Assembly (NCBI GenBank): GCA_945883665.1
Contig: CAMCXV010000007.1
Coordinates: 1 to 34,456 of the forward strand
DNA: 34,456 nucleotides
Source of the DNA: Rickettsia typhi
Lineage (GTDB): Bacteria; Pseudomonadota; Alphaproteobacteria; Rickettsiales; Rickettsiaceae
Reading direction: 5' to 3'
Shown here: piece by piece, positions 1 to 10,500 of the stretch
Layout of the letters: each line of letters opens with the position of its first letter
Numbering within the stretch: the stretch's first letter is position 1
Translations under genes and position numbers: made by a program
The notes under the pieces: model-generated
What the model saw: the letters and a program-made list of their open reading frames with translations, nothing else
What the model was told of the DNA's origin: nothing
Database searches by the model: none

Positions 1-60
1 TAAAATAAAATAAACTTATAGTAATTTTTTTTAATTTTTATACTTGGCAACGAGTCGTAT

Positions 61-1497
61 ATGTTAATAATTTTTATATCTTTATACATGTTGTTTTCAG
101 TTGCGATTGGATTATATTCTAGTATAGGAGTAAAAAATTCTACTGATTACATTCTAGCTGGTAGATCCATACCACTTTACATGACCATTACCACAGTTTT
201 TGCCACTTGGTTTGGCTCGGAATCTGTGGTTGGCATTCCTCCAGTTTTTATTAATGATGGTCTACGAGGTGTGATAGCCGAGCCTATTGGCACAGGGTGT
301 TGCTTGATAATAGTAGGAGTTTTTTATGCTGCAAGACTCTACCGTATGAAACTCGTGACTATTGGTGATTTTTATAGACAAAGATATAGTAGATTAGTTG
401 AGCTGTTAGTATCTTTAACAATATGCATAAGTTATTTGGGTTGGATGTCTGCTCAAATAGTAGCTCTTGGATTAGTAATAAAACTTGTATTTAGCGATAC
501 TATATCTTTTGGACTTGCTATGTTTATTGGTCTTTCAATAGTAATGATTTATACTATTTATGGGGGGATGAAATCTTTGGTAGTGATGGATTTTATTCAA
601 ATGATATCAATCGTAATTGGTTTGATTTCTGTCGCAATTTTGGTGGCAAATCGTTTTGATGGGGGAGCTACTGCAATTATAACAACTGCTGCCGTAAATA
701 ATAAGTTTGATTTTTGGCCAGAAACAAATTTTCATGATACTCTTAAATTTATCGCCAGTTTTTTGACTTTAGCTTTAGGATCCGTTCCCCAGCAAGATGT
801 TTTTCAGAGGATTATGGCTGCTAAAAACGAAAGAACGGCAGTTCTTGGAACAACAATTGGTGGTCTTTTTTACATAATATTTTGCTTTGTACCAATTTTT
901 ATTACATACGGAATTTCATTAATGTCACCAGGTCTTTTTGAAAAAACTTTAGAGGCTGGAGGGGATCAGCAAAGAATTCTTATAGATTACATCTTCAATG
1001 AAACACCTATTTTTTTACAAGTGCTATTCTTTGGAGCGCTACTTTCAGCTATAATGTCGACAGCATCTGGTACTTTACTTGCTCCTTCAGCTTTGTTTGC
1101 AGAAAACATCCTTAAAGAATCTTTAAAACTTACAGATAGAGGTATAGTATTAACATCAAGAATTTGTGTATTTGTTTTTGCTTTCTTAGTATATTTTTAT
1201 TCTTATTTAAATGTGATTGCTGGTGTCTCTATATTAGAGATAATTAAAGGAGCCTATTTAGTGACATTATGTGGTGCATTTGTACCTTTGACTTTTGGGA
1301 TTTATTGGAGTGGGGCAAATAATCAAGGTGCAATAACCTCTATAATTTGTGGCGTAGGAACTTGGTCAATATTAACCATTATAGAATGGGATTATATCCC
1401 TCCACAACTTATTGGCTTGGCTATGTCAACTTTTGGTATGATAATTGGTAGTTTGTTTTCTAGATATTGGAAGAAAGTAAAAACAACTATTGCCTAA
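61..1497 (+). CDS. Sodium:solute symporter family protein
   Basis: An inner-membrane secondary transporter of the SSS (SLC5-like) family, which couples Na+ entry to uptake of a small solute such as proline, pantothenate or a carboxylate. The substrate cannot be read from the sequence. At 478 aa it has normal family length and is almost wholly hydrophobic, with about 12-13 predicted membrane segments. The early stretch NSTDYILAGRSIPLY followed by FATWFGSES is the usual segment after TM1 and into TM2, and GWMSAQIVALG and YTIYGGMKSLVVMDFIQ are typical of the core bundle. The ATG at 61 gives a normal N-terminus with the first membrane helix at once. No clear Shine-Dalgarno is visible in the 60 bases before it. 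It sits alone; the next gene is 153 bases on. The family call is firm, the substrate open. Confidence 0.9.
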   Translation: MLIIFISLYMLFSVAIGLYSSIGVKNSTDYILAGRSIPLYMTITTVFATWFGSESVVGIPPVFINDGLRGVIAEPIGTGCCLIIVGVFYAARLYRMKLVTIGDFYRQRYSRLVELLVSLTICISYLGWMSAQIVALGLVIKLVFSDTISFGLAMFIGLSIVMIYTIYGGMKSLVVMDFIQMISIVIGLISVAILVANRFDGGATAIITTAAVNNKFDFWPETNFHDTLKFIASFLTLALGSVPQQDVFQRIMAAKNERTAVLGTTIGGLFYIIFCFVPIFITYGISLMSPGLFEKTLEAGGDQQRILIDYIFNETPIFLQVLFFGALLSAIMSTASGTLLAPSALFAENILKESLKLTDRGIVLTSRICVFVFAFLVYFYSYLNVIAGVSILEIIKGAYLVTLCGAFVPLTFGIYWSGANNQGAITSIICGVGTWSILTIIEWDYIPPQLIGLAMSTFGMIIGSLFSRYWKKVKTTIA

Positions 1498-1534
1498 TAA
1501 TTTTTTTAGCTCATTAGATAGTAAAAAATTATTA
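1495..1534 (+). terminator. AT-only hairpin at the end of the symporter gene
   Basis: A perfect 12-bp inverted repeat (1495-1506 with 1523-1534) with a 16-base loop overlaps the symporter stop codon. It is built only of A and T, so it is a weak structure. It could act as a transcription end or 3' stabiliser, but AT-rich DNA produces such pairs by chance, so confidence is low. Confidence 0.25.
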
Positions 1535-1650
1535 TTGTTCAAAAAGTTTAGAACGGCATCATCCGTAATAAAATCCATCAAAAATAATCTGGTAAAATCT
1601 GTTAAAACAGCTAGAATATAACTAATAATAAAGAGCATAATAAAAAACAA

Positions 1651-2571
1651 ATGACTGGTATTTCCCCAAAAGTTGACATTGCCTTTAAGAAAATCTTCGG
1701 AGTGGAAGAGAATAAGGATTTGCTAATTTCGCTGATAAACTCAATTGTTGGCGGGGAAGATCAGGTTAAAGATGTTACTCTGCTTAATCCATATAATCCA
1801 AAAAGTTTTAAAAAAGATAAATTATCGATATTGGATGTTAAGGCAGAAGGGTTAGACGGCAAAAGATTTAATATTGAAATACAAATTAGCGACGAAGCAG
1901 ATTACGACAAAAGAGCCTTATATTACTGGGCAAAATTATATACCGAGCAGCTACAAGTAGCGCAGGATTATTCCACCCTATCGAAGGCAATAGGAATTCA
2001 TATACTTAATTTTACTTCTATCCCAGAGACAAAAAATTATCATAATATCTTTCATATCAAAGAAAAAAACACGGGTTTATTATATTTTAAAGATCTAGAA
2101 TTACATACTATTGAGCTAAATAAATTCACTCAAGATTCGAATGAAAAACTAACGGATATAGTAGCTAAAATCAAAAATTCTCTTGATATGTGGATTGCAT
2201 TTTTAACAAGAAATGATCTGTTAAATATTGATAATCTACCGAAAGAATTAAATGATAAAAGCATCAAGAAAGCTCTTGAAGTATTGCAAGTGATGAATTT
2301 TAATCCAGAAGAACGAGAATTTTATGAAGATCACCTAAAATGGCTTAGAATAGAAACTAATACACTCAAAAAAACAAGAGAAGAAGGGAGAGAAGAAGGG
2401 AGAAAAGAAGGAAGAGAAGAAGGCAGAGAAGAAGGTATTGTTATCGGAGAAACTAGGGGAATCGAGAAAGTGGCAATTTCTATGTTAACACAAAAGATAG
2501 ATTATTCTTTGATTCAATCGGTTACTGGTTTTTCTCAAGATGAATTAAACAAACTTAAAAATAAACGATAA
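1651..2571 (+). CDS. Rpn family nuclease / PD-(D/E)XK transposase-like protein
   Basis: A 306-aa member of the Rpn (recombination-promoting nuclease) / PDDEXK_2 family, abundant in Rickettsiales and often annotated as transposase. Family members cleave DNA and are thought to act in recombination or phage defence. The N-terminus SPKVDIAFKKIFG is the family hallmark. The core shows D62 in LDVKA and E76-x-Q78 in NIEIQ, which fit the D...ExQ variant of the PD-(D/E)XK site. Residues 243-262 are five REEG/RKEG tetrapeptides encoded by a 12-base tandem repeat; similar charged repeats are common in this family. The C-terminal 30 residues look like a small helical domain. No partner gene is adjacent. 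The frame is intact, so it may be active. Whether it mobilises anything is not visible. Confidence 0.88.
   Translation: MTGISPKVDIAFKKIFGVEENKDLLISLINSIVGGEDQVKDVTLLNPYNPKSFKKDKLSILDVKAEGLDGKRFNIEIQISDEADYDKRALYYWAKLYTEQLQVAQDYSTLSKAIGIHILNFTSIPETKNYHNIFHIKEKNTGLLYFKDLELHTIELNKFTQDSNEKLTDIVAKIKNSLDMWIAFLTRNDLLNIDNLPKELNDKSIKKALEVLQVMNFNPEEREFYEDHLKWLRIETNTLKKTREEGREEGRKEGREEGREEGIVIGETRGIEKVAISMLTQKIDYSLIQSVTGFSQDELNKLKNKR
2377..2436 (+). repeat. Five-copy 12-bp in-frame tandem repeat (REEG)
   Basis: Five back-to-back 12-base units close to AGAGAAGAAGGG lie in frame in the Rpn gene and encode REEG, REEG, RKEG, REEG, REEG. The first two copies are identical at DNA level and the others differ by one or two bases. 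Gain or loss of a unit would keep the frame. Confidence 0.92.
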
Positions 2572-2657
2572 CTTGTACAAATCAAGGCTTAATCTCCCAG
2601 CTCATCACGCCATAATATAATGCTACCCAAATAGTAAAAGTACACATATAAGATGAT

Positions 2658-3506
2658 TTATTCAAATGTTGCTCTAACTACACGATGATGAGATGATAAG
2701 TCTTTTATAATTACAATTTCTGTGAATTGATGTTTTTCAAGTATGCTAACAACAGATTTTGACTGATTAAACCCAATTTCCAGTAATATTTTACCCCCCT
2801 TTTTCAAGAAGTAAGTTGCTTCAGATATAATTTTATCATAATTAATTAATCCATTATTATCAGCAAAACAAGCATTTTCTGGTTCATATAGCAGTGTTTC
2901 TTGAGACATATATGGTTTATCAGCGGAATCAATGTAAGGTGGATTACTGACAATATATTCAAATTTAGCATCTTTTAAATTTGAATACCAATTGCTTTTG
3001 ATAAATTCAATTTTATTAACAACATTATTTAACATAGCATTTTTTGTAGCAATTTTAATTGCTGATTCAGAAATATCAGTTGCCGTAATTTTAGATAATG
3101 GGATAAGAATAGCTAAGCTCACTGCTATTGCACCACTACCAGTTCCAAGATCTAATATCTTAATTTCTTTATCAGAAAAATTTTTTTTATATTCCAATAT
3201 AATTTCATCAACAAGAATTTCTGTATCAGGTCTTGGAATTAATACATTCTTATCTACAAAAAAATTTATACCATAAAATTCTTTATTCTCTATTATATAT
3301 GCTATAGGCTCAAATGATTTGCGACGTTTTATATATTGAAAAAATCTAAATTCTTCATTTTTAGTAATTGGCTTATTATAGTTAATTAACAGGGTTTCTT
3401 GTGTTATATTTAGTGCATAACCAAGAAGAATTCTAGCATCTAACTGCTTTGATGAGAAGCTCTCTAGTTCTATATTGGCTAAAGATAAAGCTTCTTTTAT
3501 TAGCAT
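2658..3506 (-). CDS. prmC: Peptide chain release factor N5-glutamine methyltransferase
   Basis: PrmC/HemK transfers a methyl group from S-adenosylmethionine to the glutamine of the GGQ motif in release factors 1 and 2, which speeds translation termination. The 282-aa protein has the usual two parts: a helical N-terminal substrate-binding domain and a Rossmann methyltransferase domain. The SAM-binding loop is DLGTGSGAI (119-127) and the glutamine-binding NPPY motif is at 188-191 within YIVSNPPYID. PRPDTEILVD (91-100) is another conserved family segment. It lies 17 bases after truA on the same strand, so the two are probably co-transcribed. It ends 86 bases from the convergent Rpn gene. Length and motifs are complete and I see nothing broken. 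Confidence 0.95.
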   Translation of the reverse strand: MLIKEALSLANIELESFSSKQLDARILLGYALNITQETLLINYNKPITKNEEFRFFQYIKRRKSFEPIAYIIENKEFYGINFFVDKNVLIPRPDTEILVDEIILEYKKNFSDKEIKILDLGTGSGAIAVSLAILIPLSKITATDISESAIKIATKNAMLNNVVNKIEFIKSNWYSNLKDAKFEYIVSNPPYIDSADKPYMSQETLLYEPENACFADNNGLINYDKIISEATYFLKKGGKILLEIGFNQSKSVVSILEKHQFTEIVIIKDLSSHHRVVRATFE

Positions 3507-3523
3507 AAATACCTTATTAATAA

Positions 3524-4276
3524 TTAATAATCAACTTTTAAAAAATACAAACCTTCTGCTGGGGCAGTAGGCGCGCCTTTAGCTCTATCCTTTGAATCAA
3601 GCACTTCCTTAATTTTCTGTGGCAACCAAAAACCTTTGCCAACATAAATCAAGTTACCTACTATATTTCTAACCATATGATGAAGAAAAGAAATAGCTGA
3701 TACATAAATTTCTATATTATCCCCATTTCTGATAATCTCTATATTTGAAATGGTTTTGATAGGAGAATTAGACTGACATTGAGTTGCTCTGAAAGAGGTA
3801 AAATCATGTTTACCAATTAAATAAGAAGCTCCTTTTGTCATCAAATCTACATCTAGATAATCCATTACCAAGCATTGCAGACCTGCATTGATTATATTGG
3901 GGGCTCTTCTGTTTAGTATTTTATAAACATAATATCTATGTTTAGCAGAAAACCTAGCGTTAAATTTATTATCTACTAATTCGCAGCTAGTAACACCTAT
4001 TTTATGAGGTCTACAAAAATAGTTAATAGAATACATAACATTATGTGGGTTATGCTCAATTGTTAAATCAAAACTTGCAACTTGTCCGTAAGCATTCACT
4101 CCAGCATCTGTTCTACCAGCAGCTGTTACTAAAACATTTTCTTTACTGAATTTATAAATAGCTTCTTCAATAACTTGTTGAATTGATAAGGCGTCTTTTT
4201 GCTTCTGCCAACCACAAAAACCTACCCCTAGATATTCGAGAGTAATTTTATATCGAAATTTATTTACCGCGGACAT
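3524..4276 (-). CDS. truA: tRNA pseudouridine(38-40) synthase
   Basis: TruA converts uridines at positions 38, 39 and 40 of the tRNA anticodon stem-loop to pseudouridine. The 250-aa protein starts with the typical RYKITLEYLGVGFCGWQ strand and has the catalytic motif GRTDAGVNAYGQVASF with the nucleophile Asp57. Later family segments are also present, such as FTSFRATQCQSNSPIKTI and FLHHMVRNIVGNL. Length matches the bacterial family. It is the first gene of a likely two-gene unit with prmC. The 285 bases upstream separate it from the giant SecA-like gene on the same strand. The product call is secure. Confidence 0.96.
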   Translation of the reverse strand: MSAVNKFRYKITLEYLGVGFCGWQKQKDALSIQQVIEEAIYKFSKENVLVTAAGRTDAGVNAYGQVASFDLTIEHNPHNVMYSINYFCRPHKIGVTSCELVDNKFNARFSAKHRYYVYKILNRRAPNIINAGLQCLVMDYLDVDLMTKGASYLIGKHDFTSFRATQCQSNSPIKTISNIEIIRNGDNIEIYVSAISFLHHMVRNIVGNLIYVGKGFWLPQKIKEVLDSKDRAKGAPTAPAEGLYFLKVDY

Positions 4277-4505
4277 ACTATGTATTTATTACTGAAAAAT
4301 TATATTACCATATAGTAAAAACTCATTAAAACTAGATACTAAATTATCTTTAGCACTATCATCTTTTGGAGTAAACTCAAATAAAAGTAAATATATCCAC
4401 TCTCTTTTTTCAATGTCATTGATAAAGGAGAATTATTTCAGAAAAATCACATTTTTTAGTTATTATAAGGTATTTATGCAATATCCTATATACTCCTCAG
4501 CACCA

Positions 4506-4549
4506 AGAGATATAGATAGATATATAAAGTTATATCTATCTATATCTCT
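4506..4549 (-). repeat. Perfect 19-bp palindrome just after the giant gene
   Basis: 4506-4524 is the exact reverse complement of 4531-4549, with a six-base loop (taaagt). It lies 12 bases downstream of the stop codon of the giant SecA-like gene. In the transcribed direction it is not followed by a T run, so it does not look like a standard intrinsic terminator. It could be a 3' RNA stabiliser, a transcription stop of another kind, or a remnant of a small palindromic element. Confidence 0.75.
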
Positions 4550-4561
4550 GCTATCTATTTA

Positions 4562-7500
4562 TTACCTCAATACTGAAATGCTTGGCGTTGTTTTAATAAA
4601 ATGTGGTTTATCTACTACCAAACTCTTTGATGTTAACTTCGTTAGTCTTAAATCTACTCTAGCAATGTCATGAATAATATTTTTAGCTAGTACTTTATCA
4701 GTATTATTATAACTTTTCATATTTTGTAATAAAAACCCTTTGACTAGAGTCATTTTTGTAATAGTTTCAGATTCAGTAGCTTGTAGGTCAAGTAATGGTT
4801 TAAGATTCTTAGATACTTTATTAGTATCTGGCAGTGTACTTACTAATTTTTTAATGCTTTCTAGAGCTTCTTTGGGATTATATTCTTTTCCCTCCGTTAC
4901 TACTATTTTATCTAAAATATTAGCATTAAGTTCTTGGAATCTTGATCCTTTTCTATTAAGGAAAATAGAATTGTTTTCAACATCAAACTTCATTTGAGCA
5001 TCTTTTGATTCTTTGACTTCTTTATATATTTCCCCGATATTTTTTGTGTCATAAATTTTATCACATAGCTCTTTAGCAGCTTTTTTACGTGTTGTAGATA
5101 AATTTTTTTGTTGTGTATAATCCTTTATCGTTTCTATGATATTTTTTTTCACTATATCAAAATTCTCACCTGCCGAATGATTCAAAACAGCTCTTTCTTG
5201 TGGGCTTAAAGTTCTTAAACTATCTCTATCAAATTTTTGTTTCCAAAACTCTAAATATTCTGGCCTAACATCCTCTGCAGATATTTTTCTTTCCGAAGAA
5301 ATAGATTTTGCTCCAATAGCTAATATATTTACTTGGACAGATGATGCTTTACTTGCAAGCTTTAGATCTGAATCCTTAAGCATAAAATCAGGTTTTTGAG
5401 TTTTAGTTAATTCCTGTTCATAATTTAGCATTGACCTATTAGCCTTTGCTAATTGAACTTTTTGTAATTTTTCTGCTAATCCTTCATTCTTTTCTAATAA
5501 TTCAGTTTTGATTGTTTCTTGATTGCCAGAATGTTTAGCAGTTAAATCTTTCCAACTATCTGAAAATTCTTTATTCCATTTTTTATGATTTTCTTTTTTT
5601 TGTAAAGAATCTTGTTCAATACCCTCTTGTTTGAATAATATAAATGCTTGTCTTAAATCCCCCTCTAACTGTTTAGCTTGAACAGAAGTTAAATTTTCTT
5701 GTTCAAGATGCTGATGATATTTCTTGAGTAATTTTTTACCAGAATCAGTTATTGTTTGACCTGTAGAGGTTTCAAGTTTTGCTTTTAAATCACTCTCATC
5801 TAGAATTTGTACCGTTAGACCTTTTGCCGCTTGGCGACCAGCTCTACCTTGAATTTGCCCTTCCACTCTTCTGAAATCTGCATATCCAGTTAATACACAT
5901 AAACCACTTTCATGATTAGGATTGATATCAGTACCACGACTCATGCGAGGCGTAGCTATAGTAATCATCCCTTTCTGACCAGCAAGTAATGTTTCTGGTT
6001 CAATATCTTTCTTGACACTATCAACCATTTGTAATTGATCATTCGGATGCAATTTGCTAATTGCTTCGTACATTTCTCTGGCTTTTTCGTCATTTTCACA
6101 AACTATGAGTAATGGTTGTCTAGCACTAGAATCGATTCCTAATTTAGCTATAAATTTATTAATTTTATCCAGATGTTCTTCTTTTCCCTTGGCAAACTGA
6201 GGTTCTAAATCAGTTCGATTATGAGCTTGATGTTTTGGTACTTGAAAGGCTTGTATATCTTTACTATAACCAGAAAGTTCAACATCGTAACCATATGTAC
6301 CAGTGTAACCATTTAACCTATCGTAACTATCTATAAAATTTTTGACAGTTTGCGATGACACTACTTCAGATTCTGCATTAATAATAAATTTGTTAGGAGA
6401 TCCCACTTTACTACTTATGCGTTCTTTTTCCAATCTTGCATGAAGACATTGGTGGATTCCTCCACTATAGACATTGTCTGTAATTAAGCTGTTAGCTAAT
6501 ACTTTTGCTGTAGAAATTTTTACTACACCATCTTTACCCCTTACTTCTTCACTTACCACTCTAAAATCCTTGCCTTCTTGCAAATTACTTGCTTGATAAG
6601 CTGCCGATAATAATTCACCAAGTTTTTCAGAATTTTTACCAAGCTCTGCATCTCCCCCTACATATTTAGACATTTTTTTAACAAACAAATCCCAATCAGC
6701 TGGGCTATTTATTCCAAAAGCTTTGTAATTATCTGCTGTTATTTCTCTTTGCATTATGTCAACCAACTCACCCATAGTTTTGGTTCGACAATCTTTCTCA
6801 TAATTTGTTACAAATCCATTTGCAGCTTCATAAACTATTTTATATTGACTATCTGTAGCCTTATCTATCATCTCTCTTGGCTTAGCAAGACGCATAATCG
6901 TAGTCATGTTAGCTGCAGCATCAAATTCATCAGCTACCAAGGCGGTTTTTATTTTTTTTCCACCCTCATCATGCTCAAATGCCATATTTTGTTTATATAG
7001 AGAGAGATCTGGTATAGTGGAATAATTTATACCACCAACAGAATATTGTTCTGCATTAGATGTTTGAGTAATAGGGTTCTTGGAATATTTTGTTCCTACA
7101 TAGTCAAAAAACTTAGCATTTTCCTCAATATCACGTCTTGCTAAATCTATGTTTGAAGTAGTAACATCAACACTGTAACCGGAAGCTGCCAATACAGAAG
7201 CTGAGATAGCGCTAATTATCGATTTACCCTGCCCTGTTTGCACCTCATTAACAACATGACTTCCAGATCTGAAATTATTCATTATAGCAATCATTTGAGT
7301 GGAATTAGCAAATTTACCACTAACGCGGTACATTCCCTCCCTTGTTACAGAAAGATAACCAAGCATTGCCTCTTTTTTTTCAATTGGACTAGCTTCATCA
7401 TTTTTTAAAATATCGCTATATTTTTGACTAAGTGTTTGTAATTGCTTTTTGTCTAAATGCCTAACATGATCTTTTCCAAATTGATTAATTGCTAAAAAAT

Positions 7501-10500
7501 CTTCAAGCAATTCTTTTTTTGCATTTAGAAGAATGGTTGTTTCTACTCGCTGATCTTTATCCGTAGAAGATATTAACTTTAATTGGTTGATTTTTTCAAC
7601 GACTGTCTCGGTGCTAAACTGATCCCGAAGACCTTGATCAGTTCTTTTACCATGAGGGTCAGTTTCTAAAAGCTTGACATCACCACCAGCACCTAATTCT
7701 TTTGTTAATACTGCAACATTAGCAAATAATTCCCCTGTCTCGTATCTAGCAGCTAAGTTTGCAAGCGCTAGAGGGTCGATTTCTTTGAGCTTTGTTACAA
7801 GAGAACCTATCTGGTGTGATTCAAAATGTGGATTAATTTCATAAGCATGGGCAAGAATTGTACTGATATTTTTTTTTGCTGCACTTCCATAGATTGCATT
7901 TAATACTCCTGGCGTTATACCAGTATTATTACACATTTTAATTATAGTAGGCTCTAAACGAGTATCATCACAAGCTTGACTTAGTTGTTCTAAATTTGTT
8001 GTTACATCTTGCGACCTTGAACTTAATTTTATAATTTCAATAGCTGGTATATGTTTATACTGTTCTTGGTTGCAAGATTTTACCAGCTCATCAAGTTTCT
8101 CTGGATTAATATTTTTATCCATTGACCACTGCAACACTGAATCTCGATCTTTTTTATTATCTAACTTAGATACTTGGTAAGCTATATCAACAAAATTCTC
8201 AATATTAGATTCATAAGATTTTTTATAATTAGCAACAATCAGATCTACGACTTCAGTAGCTACTGGCCCTGACTGTAATTTTGATGTCAAAAGAGCAAAA
8301 GCATTTGGCTTAATTTTTGGAGACAAGGTTAAAAGAGCAGCTTTTTCTTTAGGAAATTCTTCTAAATTGGCGTTAACAACAATTTCGTATAGTTTATTAG
8401 CAACATCGAATTTTTTATCAGAGCCGTAAATTAAGTTAGTATCACCTTGAATAGAAAAATATAATTTAGTATTTTCTTTTAATAGAATATGGTTTGCTTC
8501 TATCTGAACTACAAGATCTGTTAATCGTCCTATAGCTTTTGGGTTAGTAATAAGAGAAGTGGTTTTTAATGAATCTACAAACTCTTTAGCATTTCCTTCA
8601 AGACCTTTACCAGTTAATTTATATTTAATAGCTTGGTTTAAATCAAAATCAACCCCCCCTCCAAATAACCTCTGCAAATCCTCAATTTTTAAAGGCTTCC
8701 CATCTCTACCTTCTGTAATTGAAAGAAGAATATTATTAGCCTCTAGAATGTTAGCTTGCGTTTCTTCATTAATTTTCCTGCCCCCATTTGCGGCATATTC
8801 TTGTTCATATTTTTGAATTGCTTTTGTTATATCTTCTTTTCTTCTAGCTCCCTTTAAATCATCTTCAATAGATTGAAATTCAGGCTTACTAAGGATTGTA
8901 GCTTTTAAGTCTAATAATTTTCTACTAAATGTGAAATCAGAAGAAAAAGAAATATCATATTTTTTAGCTTGGAACTCTCTATGTATATAAGATTTAGGAT
9001 CTTTTTCAGTTTCCGGTATCTTGCTAATAGCTTCATATAACTCAATTTTCCCTTCATGTTTGATTAACTTATTATCAGATCCTATTCTAATTAAACTATG
9101 TATATCTTTTAGACCATCCAGCACTTCCTTAGGCAAGGCTTGATCCTTCTCTGTCTCATCTACTTTTTCTTTAAGAGCAGCTCTCCATAAATTAGAACTA
9201 AAGGCAGGATCTTCTATATCCAATTTTTTAACTAATTCAACAAATTTTTCAGGATCATCCACAAAACGAAGCGCAGCAAAGAAATGCTCTCTTTTATCAC
9301 CCTCTAAAGATTTGCTAACTTCGATCAATGCAGACATCTTCTCTATTTGCTTTGATTCCCAACCATCACTTTGTGCCATATCTTTGGAAGGTAGTACACT
9401 ATGTAAAATAACATGCATTTCTCCTACAGATCTTATATCTGGGTTTAGTGCATAAGTAGTATCTACACCATCAATATTTTTTTTTATAATACAATTTTGA
9501 GTAAATTGAGATAAAAAGTCTTTAATTTTATGGTGGTCTTCAAAATATATTTCATCTAAGTATTTTGCAATATTTGAATTAATATCACGCATATGATCTT
9601 TGTCTTTTAAAGGATTAGATTCTTTATCAGACAAGGCTATCATGTACCCAACATTACTTAACAATCTCAATTCATCACGTATTTTAGGAGCAATATTTAT
9701 AGAAACTTTTTCCTTATAAATATTACTTTTAAGACATAATCTATCAACATTAGCGTCAATACAGTAATTATCTGCAAAACGTCTTTCTCTATCTTCATTT
9801 TCTGGTAAAGTTTGTTTATAGGATCTAGCTAGGACTTCTTTTGTTGTAAGATTTAAATCTTCTTTTGATACGAAAGAACCAATAATTTTGCTATCTGAAT
9901 CAACTATTGCAAAATCAGAATATCTTTTCATGTAAAATGCTGATTGATATGAACCTAAATCTATTGAATTGATAGATTCTATCTGCTCGGATTGATTAGA
10001 AGCATTAGAAACAATATATTGCATTCTAGCCAATGAAACCATGGGATTGGAAAATGAAATACCGCAACACTCTAAATCCTTATAATTACCTGGCTTTAAC
10101 AATTTGTCTTTTTTATTCTGAGCAACATCAAGTTCTTTCACAAAAGATACATAAGAATTACATGCACTTTCTAACTCTGTAAAAGAGGTTGCATAATTAG
10201 AATTATAAAGAGATGGTTTAATGGTGATTTCAAGAAATTGTTCAAATTCTTTTGCTGGCAAATTAATTAACCTATTAAGTGCAGCAAGCTCTTTCCCTTC
10301 AATAAAACAGCTTAAATCTTTTCTATTTCTAAGTATTCCATCATGAATAAAGCCACTAAATTTCTCAGCTTGCGCAATATCTCTTGGGAATGCTTCATTG
10401 ATTTTTTGCGACAAAGCTGATAATTTTTCTTTAAATATCTCTTGCGCAGCTGGGTCATTGCCATAATAATCAAAATTATGCTCTTCCCGATCTTTAAATT

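Noticed and set aside
1426-1650. Minus-strand 74-codon frame between the symporter and Rpn genes
   Set aside because: It overlaps the symporter end, has no family match or ribosome site, and its hydrophobic start is expected from AT-rich DNA.
4413-4673. Plus-strand 86-codon frame over the 3' end of the giant gene
   Set aside because: It crosses the 19-bp palindrome and the antisense of the giant gene; an AAGGAG-like motif lies after, not before, its ATG.
5821-7260. Giant gene considered as the housekeeping secA
   Set aside because: The motor core is flanked by about 1430 and 420 residues unlike SecA and the C-terminal zinc motif is absent.
8653-8659. Seven-base C run in the giant gene (and similar runs of six or seven in prmC and the RND adaptor)
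   Set aside because: Too short to argue for phase variation; only the ten-base tract in the RND gene stands out.
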